A stretch of 64,000 bases of DNA from positions 47,112 to 111,111 of the forward strand of contig PLNT01000011.1 of NCBI GenBank assembly GCA_003141895.1, written 5' to 3'. The notes beneath the pieces are model-generated. The model did not search any database, was not told the origin of the DNA, and saw only the letters and a list, made by a program, of their open reading frames with translations. A program made the translations under genes and the position numbers. Source of the DNA: Bacteroidales bacterium. GTDB lineage: Bacteria; Bacteroidota; Bacteroidia; Bacteroidales; VadinHA17. Positions 36,081 to 44,498 of the stretch are shown here, piece by piece. Each line of letters opens with the position of its first letter. The stretch's first letter is position 1.

Positions 36081-36402
36081 CGACTTCTTCTCCAGGGTAT
36101 ATGAGGTTACAAAGAATATCCCTTACGGAAGAATAACTTCATACGGTGCAATTGCACGGTATCTGGGGTCGGGCAAATCAGCACGAATGGTCGGCTGGGC
36201 GCTTAATGTCAGTCATAACGATCGTGAATTCATACCAGCCCATCGAGTTGTAAACCGGAAAGGACTTCTAACAGGTAAATATCATTTCGGTAATTCAACA
36301 ACCATGGCGCAGCTTCTGCAGAATGAGGGCATCATTATTGAAAATGATCAGATTCTCAATTTTGAGGAAAAGTTCTGGGATCCTGCGAAAGAACTAGTTT
36401 AG
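36052..36402 (+). CDS. alkyltransferase-like protein (MGMT family without the cysteine)
   Basis: 116 residues from the ATG at 36052. The MGMT C-terminal DNA-binding domain is present (VYEVTKNIPYGRITSYGAIA, SARMVGWALN). The active-site PCHR motif reads IPAHRVV, with Ala63 where the methyl-accepting cysteine would be. This is the signature of alkyltransferase-like (ATL) proteins, which bind O6-alkylguanine and hand the lesion to nucleotide-excision repair. It starts inside trmB, overlapping 29 bases. A catalytically dead O6-methylguanine methyltransferase is the same thing stated differently; direct repair activity is not expected. Confidence 0.88.
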   Translation: MPSPKKKVNDDFFSRVYEVTKNIPYGRITSYGAIARYLGSGKSARMVGWALNVSHNDREFIPAHRVVNRKGLLTGKYHFGNSTTMAQLLQNEGIIIENDQILNFEEKFWDPAKELV

Positions 36403-36495
36403 GTCTCTGATTGAGAAAACTACTCCTTATGACGACTTTTATGGAAACTGCACATTATCTGATTAATACGTTTTAGATTACAGACTGAACCATTG

Positions 36496-36653
36496 GAGAT
36501 CCCTCACTTCGTTCGGGATGACAGTTCGTTGAGGTAATAAATGGAGGAAAGGTTGGCGATTTGCTGAGCAAATCGCCAACCTTTCCTCCTATACTCTCAT
36601 CAGATACACTTGTCATTCCGAATGAAGCGTAGCAAATGAGGAATCTCCCGAAG
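36496..36653. repeat. nested palindromic element (MITE/REPIN-like)
   Basis: Outer arms (36496-36522 GAGATCCCTCACTTCGTTCG... and 36612-36648 GTCATTCCGAATGAAGCG...) are inverted copies with mismatches. Nested inside is a perfect 47-base palindrome at 36543-36589: two 23-base arms beginning GGAGGAAAGGTTGGCGATTT around one central G. The whole 158 bases would fold into a very stable structure. No coding frame. It separates the ATL gene from mrp. Confidence 0.85.
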
Positions 36654-36767
36654 TTGTCATGAAGTTTTGGAGTGGTTAACTTTTACCATTTATATTTTGC
36701 ATTTCCCTAAAAAACTGGTAAACTTGCATTGTTTATATTTAAATCAAATAAAAATAAGGTATCCCAA

Positions 36768-37871
36768 ATGTTCCCGAAAGATCAGATATTAAACGCTCTT
36801 ACAAAAGTCATTCACCCCGATAAGAAGAAAGATATTGTAACACTAGGGATGATTTCTGAAATAGAATCAAAAGAAAATGGTATTTCTCTGACCCTTACCC
36901 CTGAAAAATCAAACGATCCTTTTATTTCATCTATTAAAAGCACAATCGTCAGAACCTTAAAAAATGCGCTTGGTCCAGATGTTATCATTAACGAAATAAA
37001 AGTGCAGCCTAAGGTTATTGTAGGGAAAAAAGAGGAGAAACCATCTGAGGTCTTGCCCGGTGTATCGAATATAGTTGCTGTAGCTTCAGGAAAAGGAGGT
37101 GTGGGAAAAACAACTATAGCCGTAAACCTTGCAATTTCTCTTGCCCGGTTGGGATACAAAGTAGGGCTGCTTGATGCCGATATCTTCGGACCATCAGTTC
37201 CGAAAATGTTCAACGAAGAAAAGTACAGACCGGAAGTAACAAGAGATGGAAATGGTGATCACATTATACCATTAAATAAATTCGGAGTCAAAGTGCTTTC
37301 TACCGGTTTTTTTGTTGATCCGGCTGATGCAGTCATCTGGAGAGGTCCCATGGCATCCAATTTCCTGAAACAATTGATTGTTCAGGGCGACTGGGGACAA
37401 CTCGATTATTTGCTTTTTGACCTGCCTCCAGGTACGAGTGATATCCATCTGACCCTTGTTCAGGAAGTTTCTGTTACAGGAGCTATTATCATCAGCACAC
37501 CACAGGAAGTTGCCCTGGCTGATGCAATAAAAGGTATCGCTATGTTCAGGAGTGATAAAATAAATGTCCCTGTACTCGGATTGGTAGAAAACATGTCATG
37601 GTTTACTCCTGCCGAGCTTCCTGAAAACCGGTATTACATATTCGGAAAAGAAGGCTGCAGGAAACTTGCTGAAAAAATGGATGTACCTCTGCTGGGACAA
37701 ATTCCGCTGGTTCAAAGCATCTGTGAAGGCAGCGATAATGGTAAGCCTGTTGCTTTGGATGATTCTATTACCGGAAATGCCTTTCTTGCTTTGGCAGAGG
37801 AGCTTGTAAAAAGAGTTGAAATAAGAAATAAGGAAACCAGGCCAACTGTTAAATTGCAGATAACGAAGTAA
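36768..37871 (+). CDS. mrp: Mrp/NBP35-family P-loop ATPase, iron-sulfur cluster carrier
   Basis: 367 residues from the ATG at 36768; a TTG 39 bases earlier would add a lysine-rich, poorly conserved start. The first ~95 residues are a FeS-assembly (DUF59-like) domain. The Walker A motif GKGGVGKTT is at ~108-116, followed by LLDADIFGPSVP and the Walker B-like DYLLFDLPPGTSD. Mrp proteins carry 4Fe-4S clusters between scaffolds and targets. The usual CxxC near the end is absent: the matching stretch is MSWFTPAELPENRYYIFG, with only single cysteines after it. An Nfu gene follows 121 bases later. Cluster binding by this protein is therefore uncertain. Confidence 0.9.
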   Translation: MFPKDQILNALTKVIHPDKKKDIVTLGMISEIESKENGISLTLTPEKSNDPFISSIKSTIVRTLKNALGPDVIINEIKVQPKVIVGKKEEKPSEVLPGVSNIVAVASGKGGVGKTTIAVNLAISLARLGYKVGLLDADIFGPSVPKMFNEEKYRPEVTRDGNGDHIIPLNKFGVKVLSTGFFVDPADAVIWRGPMASNFLKQLIVQGDWGQLDYLLFDLPPGTSDIHLTLVQEVSVTGAIIISTPQEVALADAIKGIAMFRSDKINVPVLGLVENMSWFTPAELPENRYYIFGKEGCRKLAEKMDVPLLGQIPLVQSICEGSDNGKPVALDDSITGNAFLALAEELVKRVEIRNKETRPTVKLQITK

Positions 37872-37879
37872 CCTAGAAC

Positions 37880-37914
37880 CTACCCCTTTCCCCTGGGAAA
37901 AGGGGTAGGGGGAT
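37880..37914. repeat. C/G-tract hairpin (family A copy 4, short form)
   Basis: TACCCCTTTCCCCTGGGAAAAGGGGTAGGGGG forms one hairpin of about 12 bp with a single bulge. It lies just after the mrp stop and may also act as a transcript-end structure. Confidence 0.6.
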
Positions 37915-37992
37915 GAGGTAAAAAAAACAAATGAAGGGTGAAACTAAAGGAAGCAAAAAAAATTATAGTAAAATTTATAAATAATTAATGAA

Positions 37993-38232
37993 ATGAACGA
38001 AACCAAAAGTATTAAAGAACGCGTGTTGAAAGCGCTTGAAAGGGTGAGACCATATCTTCAGTCTGATGGTGGTGATATTGAGTTTATTGATGTTACCGAT
38101 GATATGACTGTGAAAGTGAAACTTACAGGTGCATGTCACGGATGTCCATACAGCATGCAGACTTTAAAAGCAGGAGTTGAACAGGCTATCATGAAAGAAG
38201 TGCCCGAAATAAAGAGAGTTATTGCTGCCTGA
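37993..38232 (+). CDS. NifU-like C-terminal (Nfu) iron-sulfur protein
   Basis: 79 residues, a stand-alone Nfu domain. LQSDGGDIEFIDV begins the fold, and the cluster-binding CxxC is in GACHGCPYSMQTL. Nfu proteins accept and deliver 4Fe-4S clusters. It follows the Mrp ATPase gene on the same strand, which fits a shared role in cluster delivery. The start ATG is preceded by AAATAATTAATGAA. Domain assignment is firm; client proteins are unknown. Confidence 0.92.
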   Translation: MNETKSIKERVLKALERVRPYLQSDGGDIEFIDVTDDMTVKVKLTGACHGCPYSMQTLKAGVEQAIMKEVPEIKRVIAA

Positions 38233-38312
38233 AAAAGTTTAACGACTCAATTTTAATTACCTTTGAAATACTATACACAAAATTAGTCAGTTATAGTATT
38301 AAAAGTCAGTTA

Positions 38313-40976
38313 TTGGCTTCATATAAGACACTATATAAATATCTGTTTATATTAGGGTTAACCCTGGTATTAACTTACTGTTCGGTAGAAAAAAACACGG
38401 GTTCCAGCAGATTTTATCAGGGCATGACTGCCAAATACAACATCTATTTTAATGGTTATGAGAGCTTTAAGGCCGGCCTGGTTAAAATATCCAGAGGCTA
38501 CAAGGACGACTATGGAGAATTACTGAGAGTATTTGATTATAGTGATCCATCCACAGCTTCACTTTGCTCCTCCGACATGGAAAGAGCAATACAGAAAGCT
38601 TCAAAATTAATTTCCCTGAAGTCCATAACCGCAAAACCAGGTATAAAAGATACACCTGAATTATCAGAGAAAGACAGAAAATTCCTTGAGAGAAAAGAAT
38701 ACAATGAGTGGGTTGACGATAGCTATCTATTAATCGGCAAGGCCAGGTTTTACAAACATGAATATAATGACGCAACTTCCGTTTTAAAATATTGCATAAC
38801 TGATGCCAATGATCCTGAAATCCGGAAAGAAGCTGCCCTCTGGCTAGCCCGAATCTATAACGAGACAGGTGATTACAGCGAGTCATTGAGACTCATCAAC
38901 GGCATGGATATTACAAAGGATTTTTCAAAGTATTTAAAATCCATGTACTTCACCACTCTGGCTGATCTATCCATAAAACAAAAAAAATATCAGGAAGCAA
39001 TAGATCCCCTGGGAAAGTCAATTGCACTGGCTTCGGGTAAAAGGGTAAAGTACAGACTTACTTATCTCCTTGCTCAATTATGTGAAAAAACTGGTGATGC
39101 AGCACGCGCTACTTCACTTTATCATGAGGTTGTAAGGCTTAATCCTCCATATGACGTTGAATTTAATGCGAGGATAAATATTGCAGGTGTCTTTGATGTA
39201 AATTCCGGTAATCCCCAGGAAATAACAAAAGAACTTCAACGAATGCTGAACGACTCGAAGAACAAGGACTATCTCGATCAGATATACTTTGCTTTAGGGA
39301 ATATTACTATGAAAGAAGGTAATGAGGCTGAGGCTCTGAGGTATTTCAGGAAATCGGCTATTGCTAAATCACAAAATCAGAATCAAAAAGGAAGATCTTA
39401 TCTCGCACTTGCAGGATATTACTTTAAAAAACCCGATTATATGAAGTCGGGAACTTATTACGATAGTGCAATCTTTTTCCTTGATCAAAAATATCCCGAT
39501 TATCAGGCAATAAAAATGAAATCACAAGGGCTGAACTCACTGGTTACCCAGCTATCTATTATTCAACGTGAGGATAGTCTGCAAAGGGTTGCAAAGATGT
39601 CTGAGTCTGAGCGAAGTGCTCTTATCTCATCAATAATAGCTAGGCTTGTTAAAGATGAGAGTGAAGGAAAAACCAACGCGAATGCTGACAGGTATAATCT
39701 TGGACAATATTATGAAAATGAAAGACGCTTCCAGGGGAACATAGATCAGGAAGGTAAGTGGTATTTTTATAATCAGGCGGCACTGACATTTGGGCGGACT
39801 GAATTCCGTAAACGTTGGGGAGACAGAAAATTAGAAGATAACTGGAGAAGGTCAGACAAAACAAGAGTAAGTAATACACAATTTACAACCAATCCAAATG
39901 AAGTATCTCCACGTGTTACAGATACTCTTGCTGCTGTGACAAATAATAAGATGCCGGCATTCTATCTTAAGAATCTGCCTCTAAGCGATTCATTGCTAAT
40001 GATATCCAATGAGAGAATTGCTAATGCCATGCTTAATGCCGGTAAAGCATATGCCGAACGTATTCCAGATATTCCAAAAGCAACTGAAACCTTCGAGTTG
40101 CTGATTAACCGGTTTCCCTCAAGTGAACTGATACCGGAATCCCTGTATTCACTTTATAATATTAATAAGGACGCAAATAGTGTAAAATCCGAGGCATACA
40201 GACAACGGTTGCTTCAAAAATATCCCGATAATGAATTTGCCAAAATACTTTCAGATCCGGCTTACTATGAGAAAAAATTAGCAGAATTGAAATTAGCAGA
40301 AAAAAATTATAATGACGCTTATTCTGCTTATAAAAATGAAAATTTTAAAGTCGCAATTTCAATCTGCGATGATGCAATTAAAACATATCCTCAGGCTCAG
40401 CTGATTCCTAAATTCTTACTTCTCAGGGCTTACTCGATCGGGAGAACAAGTGAGGAGAGAACTTTCAAGGAACAATTAAGCAATCTGGTTAAATTATGGC
40501 CGGGGACAACTGAGAGTAAAAGAGCGGAAGAGATGATTGCATATCTCAACAAGAAAACTCCTGAACTTAAGGTTGAAGAAGATAAGAAAATTGCTGGGGA
40601 GATCTATTCAATGGCAGACACAACTGCTAAACATGTATTTATACTGATTATTTCGGATCCATCCTTCAATTTGAATCAGGGATCTTTTGATGTTATTAGC
40701 TACAATATCGATAATTACACAAATAAAAATTTCAAAACGGAGGGAACCCTGGTTGATAATAAATTTGTACAAATAGTTGTCTCCGGATTTTCTGATTTTA
40801 CCCGGGCAATGAATTATTACAGTTCTTTCAAAGCTGAAAAATCTGTAAGAAATCCTTCAGGTGCCAAAATGATGACTTTTATAATAAGTGACGCAAACTT
40901 CAAAGTTTTCAAAAACGATAAAAACCCGGATCGTTATCTCCTCTTCTTCAAAGATAATTATCTAAAAAAAGAATAA
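38313..40976 (+). CDS. porW: PorW/SprE-like TPR lipoprotein of type IX secretion
   Basis: 887 residues from a TTG start; no ATG is available before the lipoprotein signal. A signal (YLFILGLTLVLTYCSVEK) gives a lipidated cysteine near residue 23. RFYQGMTAKYNIYFNGYESFK follows, the conserved opening of PorW/SprE. The remainder is TPR helices (AALWLARIYNETGDYSESLRL, YFALGNITMKEGNEAEALRYF) with a C-terminal region of ~300 residues. PorW/SprE is a periplasmic lipoprotein needed for type IX secretion and gliding. A TACCTTTG box at 38258-38265 may be its -7 element. The porX gene follows 19 bases after the stop, which strengthens the call. Confidence 0.85.
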   Translation: MASYKTLYKYLFILGLTLVLTYCSVEKNTGSSRFYQGMTAKYNIYFNGYESFKAGLVKISRGYKDDYGELLRVFDYSDPSTASLCSSDMERAIQKASKLISLKSITAKPGIKDTPELSEKDRKFLERKEYNEWVDDSYLLIGKARFYKHEYNDATSVLKYCITDANDPEIRKEAALWLARIYNETGDYSESLRLINGMDITKDFSKYLKSMYFTTLADLSIKQKKYQEAIDPLGKSIALASGKRVKYRLTYLLAQLCEKTGDAARATSLYHEVVRLNPPYDVEFNARINIAGVFDVNSGNPQEITKELQRMLNDSKNKDYLDQIYFALGNITMKEGNEAEALRYFRKSAIAKSQNQNQKGRSYLALAGYYFKKPDYMKSGTYYDSAIFFLDQKYPDYQAIKMKSQGLNSLVTQLSIIQREDSLQRVAKMSESERSALISSIIARLVKDESEGKTNANADRYNLGQYYENERRFQGNIDQEGKWYFYNQAALTFGRTEFRKRWGDRKLEDNWRRSDKTRVSNTQFTTNPNEVSPRVTDTLAAVTNNKMPAFYLKNLPLSDSLLMISNERIANAMLNAGKAYAERIPDIPKATETFELLINRFPSSELIPESLYSLYNINKDANSVKSEAYRQRLLQKYPDNEFAKILSDPAYYEKKLAELKLAEKNYNDAYSAYKNENFKVAISICDDAIKTYPQAQLIPKFLLLRAYSIGRTSEERTFKEQLSNLVKLWPGTTESKRAEEMIAYLNKKTPELKVEEDKKIAGEIYSMADTTAKHVFILIISDPSFNLNQGSFDVISYNIDNYTNKNFKTEGTLVDNKFVQIVVSGFSDFTRAMNYYSSFKAEKSVRNPSGAKMMTFIISDANFKVFKNDKNPDRYLLFFKDNYLKKE

Positions 40977-40995
40977 TAAAAAGAAGCTATCACGA

Positions 40996-42549
40996 ATGAG
41001 GAAAATAAAAATACTATGGACAGACGATGAGGTTGAAGCGTTAAAACCCCATATTTTCTTCCTCCAGGAAAAAGGCTATGAGATCGATACATGTTCAAAT
41101 GGTAATGATACAATTGATCTTGTGCGGCAGAACCGCTATGATCTGATTTTTCTCGATGAAAATATGCCCGGTTTAAGCGGAATTGAAACATTAAAACTAA
41201 TCAGGGAGGTAAGAACCGACATACCTGTTGTGATGATCACTAAAAGTGACGAGGAAGATCTAATGGAAACTGCCATAGGGTCTGAGATAGCCGATTATCT
41301 TATTAAACCGGTAAAGCCCAAGCAGGTGCTGTTGGCCATAAAAAAAATTCTCGATCAGCGAAGACTTGTAACTGAAAAAACGACAACCGATTACCGGCAG
41401 GAATTCAACCATATTAGCGGAATGATCTCATCAGCCTCAACGTTCAATGACTGGTCGGAATTATACAAGAAAATAGTTTTCTGGGAATCTGAACTTGAAA
41501 AATCAACAGATCCCGGTATGAATGATATCCTTAAATTGCAGCAGAATGAAGCAAACAATTCATTCTCGAAATTCATTATAAGCAACTATCTTGATTGGTT
41601 AAAGCCTGAAAATAAAAATAAGCCGCTCCTTTCCCCTGCCCTCTTTTCGCAAAAAATTTTTCCGAACATTAATCAAAACAGACCGTTATTCTTTATTTTA
41701 ATTGATAATATGAGGTATGATCAGTGGAAAACTATTTCTGCTGAACTGTCTGGGATATACAGAGTTATTGAAGAGGAATTATATTACAGCATTTTGCCAA
41801 CTTCTACCCAATTCAGCAGGAATTCAATTTTTGCAGGTCAGATGCCATCAGCTATAGCAGAGCTTCTGCCCGATTTATGGATAAATGATGACGAAGAATT
41901 AGGCAAAAATAATTTTGAGGAGGAGCTTTTTGCAGATCAACTAAAGCGTAAAGGATTGAAATACAAATGGTCATATAATAAAATAAGCAGCAACCTCGAA
42001 GGGAAGAAAGTTAACGAAAAAGCAAAGTCGCTGCTTCAAAATGACATTAATATACTTGTATTCAATTTCGTTGATATGCTGTCTCATGCAAGAACTGAGA
42101 TTAGCATGATACGCGATCTTGCAAATGATGAGCCTGCATACAGAAGCCTTACAAGGTCGTGGTTTATGCACTCATCCCTGTTTGAATTGCTGAAAACGCT
42201 GGCTGCATTTCCTGTTAAAGTAATTTTCAGTACCGATCATGGGACAATACGGGTACAGAATCCGATAAAGATTATCGGAGACAGAAAAACATCTCCTAAT
42301 CTCAGGTATAAGATGGGAAGAAACCTTGATTACGATCCAAAAAAAGTCTTTGAACTCACTAACCCTGAAAAGGCTATGCTCCCCAAATCCAATTTAAGTT
42401 CAAGATATATTTTTGCGCTGAACCAGGATTTTCTGATCTATCAAAACAATTATAATCATTTCGCCAGCTATTTTAAGGATACATTTCAGCATGGAGGGAT
42501 CTCAATGCAGGAGATACTCATTCCTGTAGCTATACTTGAACCGGTTTAG
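40996..42549 (+). CDS. porX: PorX: response regulator with PglZ-type phosphodiesterase/phosphatase domain
   Basis: 517 residues. The receiver domain (1-~120) has the acidic pair in WTDDEV, the phospho-accepting Asp54 in FLDENMPG, and the lysine of YLIKPVKP. After a helical linker the second half is a PglZ domain of the alkaline-phosphatase superfamily: FILIDNMRYDQW, ILPTSTQFSRNSIFAGQMP, NFVDMLSHART and STDHGTIRV carry the metal ligands. This is the PorX architecture, which with PorY controls type IX secretion genes. There is no DNA-binding domain, so output is through the enzyme domain or protein contacts. It follows porW by 19 bases. No porY kinase is in the window. Confidence 0.93.
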   Translation: MRKIKILWTDDEVEALKPHIFFLQEKGYEIDTCSNGNDTIDLVRQNRYDLIFLDENMPGLSGIETLKLIREVRTDIPVVMITKSDEEDLMETAIGSEIADYLIKPVKPKQVLLAIKKILDQRRLVTEKTTTDYRQEFNHISGMISSASTFNDWSELYKKIVFWESELEKSTDPGMNDILKLQQNEANNSFSKFIISNYLDWLKPENKNKPLLSPALFSQKIFPNINQNRPLFFILIDNMRYDQWKTISAELSGIYRVIEEELYYSILPTSTQFSRNSIFAGQMPSAIAELLPDLWINDDEELGKNNFEEELFADQLKRKGLKYKWSYNKISSNLEGKKVNEKAKSLLQNDINILVFNFVDMLSHARTEISMIRDLANDEPAYRSLTRSWFMHSSLFELLKTLAAFPVKVIFSTDHGTIRVQNPIKIIGDRKTSPNLRYKMGRNLDYDPKKVFELTNPEKAMLPKSNLSSRYIFALNQDFLIYQNNYNHFASYFKDTFQHGGISMQEILIPVAILEPV

Positions 42550-42566
42550 AGTACATCTCACATTCT

Positions 42567-42648
42567 TACCCCCTTCCCTGCCTTCCCCCAGGGGGGAAGG
42601 AGTAAAATCAAACCTTTCCCCTGTGGGGGAAATAAGAAAGGGGGTAAT
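42567..42648. repeat. C/G-tract palindromic repeat (family A copy 5)
   Basis: TACCCCCTTCCCTGCCTTCC ... AAGAAAGGGGGTAA forms the outer arms. Inner hairpins are CCTTCCCCCAGGGGGGAAGG and TTTCCCCTGTGGGGGAAA. It lies between porX and tsaE. Confidence 0.7.
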
Positions 42649-42687
42649 TTTATTAAAGATAGTATCGATTTATTTGTGACCTATATT

Positions 42688-43101
42688 ATGGAAATTCTTA
42701 TTAAAGATAAAAGACATTTACCTGCAGCTGCCAGAGAACTTCTGAATCATTCGGCTGATAAGAAAATTTTTGCCTTTTATGGTTCAATGGGTGCCGGAAA
42801 AACGACAATAATCAAAGCCCTGTGCAAAAACCTCGGGGCAATTGACATTGTCAGCAGTCCTACATTCACTCTTGTAAACGAATACAAAACGTCAGGAGGA
42901 GAGTCATTATTTCATATAGATTTCTACAGAATTAAAAAACAGGAAGAGGTATATGATTTTGGCCTGGAGGAGTATCTTACAGGCGATTCATATTGCTTTA
43001 TGGAGTGGCCTGAGCTGGTTGAAGAATTACTTCCGGAAGAGACAGTGCGTGTGAGAATTATAGTTGATAACGATGAGCAGAGAGTACTGTCATTGCCCTG
43101 A
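42688..43101 (+). CDS. tsaE: tRNA threonylcarbamoyladenosine biosynthesis ATPase TsaE
   Basis: 137 residues from the ATG at 42688; a GTG 12 bases upstream is in frame but less likely. Walker A is GSMGAGKTT at 32-40. Family phrases SSPTFTLVNEY, FHIDFYRI and GLEEYL...CFMEWPE follow. TsaE is the ATPase of the TsaB-TsaD-TsaE complex that makes t6A37 in tRNA. TcdA, which further modifies t6A, is encoded elsewhere in this window, so both steps are present in the organism. TsaB and TsaD are not in the window. Confidence 0.93.
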   Translation: MEILIKDKRHLPAAARELLNHSADKKIFAFYGSMGAGKTTIIKALCKNLGAIDIVSSPTFTLVNEYKTSGGESLFHIDFYRIKKQEEVYDFGLEEYLTGDSYCFMEWPELVEELLPEETVRVRIIVDNDEQRVLSLP

Positions 43102-43112
43102 AAACAACTGAT

Positions 43113-43143
43113 TTTGCTCTCTGTTGCAAATTATTTACCTTTG
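43113..43143 (+). promoter_or_regulatory. putative Bacteroidota-type promoter of ald
   Basis: TTTG at 43113-43116 and TACCTTTG at 43136-43143 with a 19-base spacer match the phylum consensus exactly. The ATG at 43166 lies 23 bases downstream. It is the best promoter match found in the window. Confidence 0.6.
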
Positions 43144-43165
43144 AAGAAATATCATCGTGACAAAT

Positions 43166-44386
43166 ATGAACAGCAAGACTAAGAGTGGAAAAGTCAGTTT
43201 TGAGAATACGGTTTTCATGCCAAAAGAGGAACATCTCGAAACTGCTGTTAAAAACCGTCAGATTTCAATCGGTATTCCCTCTGACTCAAAAGATGATGAA
43301 AAAAGAGTCGCGCTTACACCTGAAGCTGTTTGTTTGCTCGTAGAAAGTGACAATGAAGTTATTGTTCAGGAAGGTGCAGGACTGGGAGCTAATTATACAG
43401 ATAAAGATTACAGCGAAAACGGAGCAATTATTACCGACTCTCCTGCAAGAGTATATAGTGCCGATGCCGTAATAAAAGTAGCGCCCTTCTCAGAGAAGGA
43501 TACTGAATATCTCAAAGGCAACCAGGTAATCTTTTCTTACCTTAATGTTCTGAAGTTAAGCGAAGAGACCCTCAATAAACTTATCAGAAAAAAAGTAACT
43601 GCCATAGCATTTGAAAAGATCCGCGACGGTAATGGTGAGATGCCTGTTGTGGAATCGATGAGTGAAATTTCAGGTATCACATCTCTCCTGATTGCCTCCG
43701 AATACCTCAGTAATATGCATGGAGGTAAAGGTGTTATGCTTGGCGGTATAACCGGTGTAACCCCCACAGAGGTCGTTATCCTGGGAGCAAATACGGCCGG
43801 GGAATATGCAGCCCGGGCTGCTATAGGCCTTGGATCAACAGTAAAAATTTTCGACAACTCCGTACAACGCCTGAGAAGGTTTCAAAATAAGCTTGGTGAA
43901 CGGATGCAGACCTCCGTATTGCACCCCCAGGTATTAAAGAAAGCATTGAAATCTGCTGATGTACTTATTGGCGCAATTGAGCTTGAAGATCTCAAACCGT
44001 GGTACTATATAACTGAAGATATGGTACGCAATATGAAGAAAGGTGCAGTGATCGTAGACCTTAGCATAGACCGTGGAGGTTGTATTGAGACAACTGAATG
44101 CCGTGCAATGAAAGATCCTGCTTATGAAAAGTTTGGAGTTATACATTTTTCAGCATGGAACCTTCCGTCACAGGTAGCCCGCACCGCATCAATAGCTCTC
44201 AGTAATATCTTCACACCTCTGCTACAGAGTATGGCCGACGCAGGCAGTATCACACATCTTATGAAAATTGATCAGGGAGTCAGGAGCGGTGCATATTTGT
44301 ATAATGGTATGCTAACAAATGAAACACTTGGTCAGAAATTTGGAATTATATCAAAAGATCTCGATCTGCTAATTTCTGCCCTGTAA
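43166..44386 (+). CDS. ald: alanine dehydrogenase
   Basis: 406 residues from the ATG at 43166; a GTG nine bases earlier is the alternative. The fold is that of AlaDH/PNT: ISIGIPSDSKDDEKRVALTP at the start of the substrate domain, EGAGLGANYTD, and the NAD-binding TEVVILGANTAGEYAARAA. It catalyses reversible oxidative deamination of L-alanine to pyruvate and ammonia. An extra ~35 residues precede the core compared with the Bacillus enzyme (378 residues). Transhydrogenase alpha subunit was considered; the absence of a partner beta gene and of a membrane domain argues against it. A strong promoter match lies directly upstream. Confidence 0.88.
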   Translation: MNSKTKSGKVSFENTVFMPKEEHLETAVKNRQISIGIPSDSKDDEKRVALTPEAVCLLVESDNEVIVQEGAGLGANYTDKDYSENGAIITDSPARVYSADAVIKVAPFSEKDTEYLKGNQVIFSYLNVLKLSEETLNKLIRKKVTAIAFEKIRDGNGEMPVVESMSEISGITSLLIASEYLSNMHGGKGVMLGGITGVTPTEVVILGANTAGEYAARAAIGLGSTVKIFDNSVQRLRRFQNKLGERMQTSVLHPQVLKKALKSADVLIGAIELEDLKPWYYITEDMVRNMKKGAVIVDLSIDRGGCIETTECRAMKDPAYEKFGVIHFSAWNLPSQVARTASIALSNIFTPLLQSMADAGSITHLMKIDQGVRSGAYLYNGMLTNETLGQKFGIISKDLDLLISAL

Positions 44387-44490
44387 CCCCCTCACGCTTC
44401 GCGCGTGTCCCCCTAAAGGGGACTAATTCAGTATACTTAATGAATTATTTACAATCCCGAGAATTAATCCCCCAAAAACGAGCAGGGGGC
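44387..44490. repeat. C/G-tract palindromic repeat (family A copy 6)
   Basis: The left arm has CCCCCTCACGCTTCGCGCGT, then TCCCCCTAAAGGGGA. The right arm has CCCCCAAAAACGAGCAGGGG. It begins right after the ald stop, between convergent ald and the LD-carboxypeptidase gene. Confidence 0.72.
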
Positions 44491-44498
44491 AATAAAAT

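Noticed and set aside
36729-36767. A TTG start giving a longer Mrp protein
   Set aside because: The extra lysine-rich residues do not resemble the family N-terminus, whereas the ATG at 36768 begins at the usual position.
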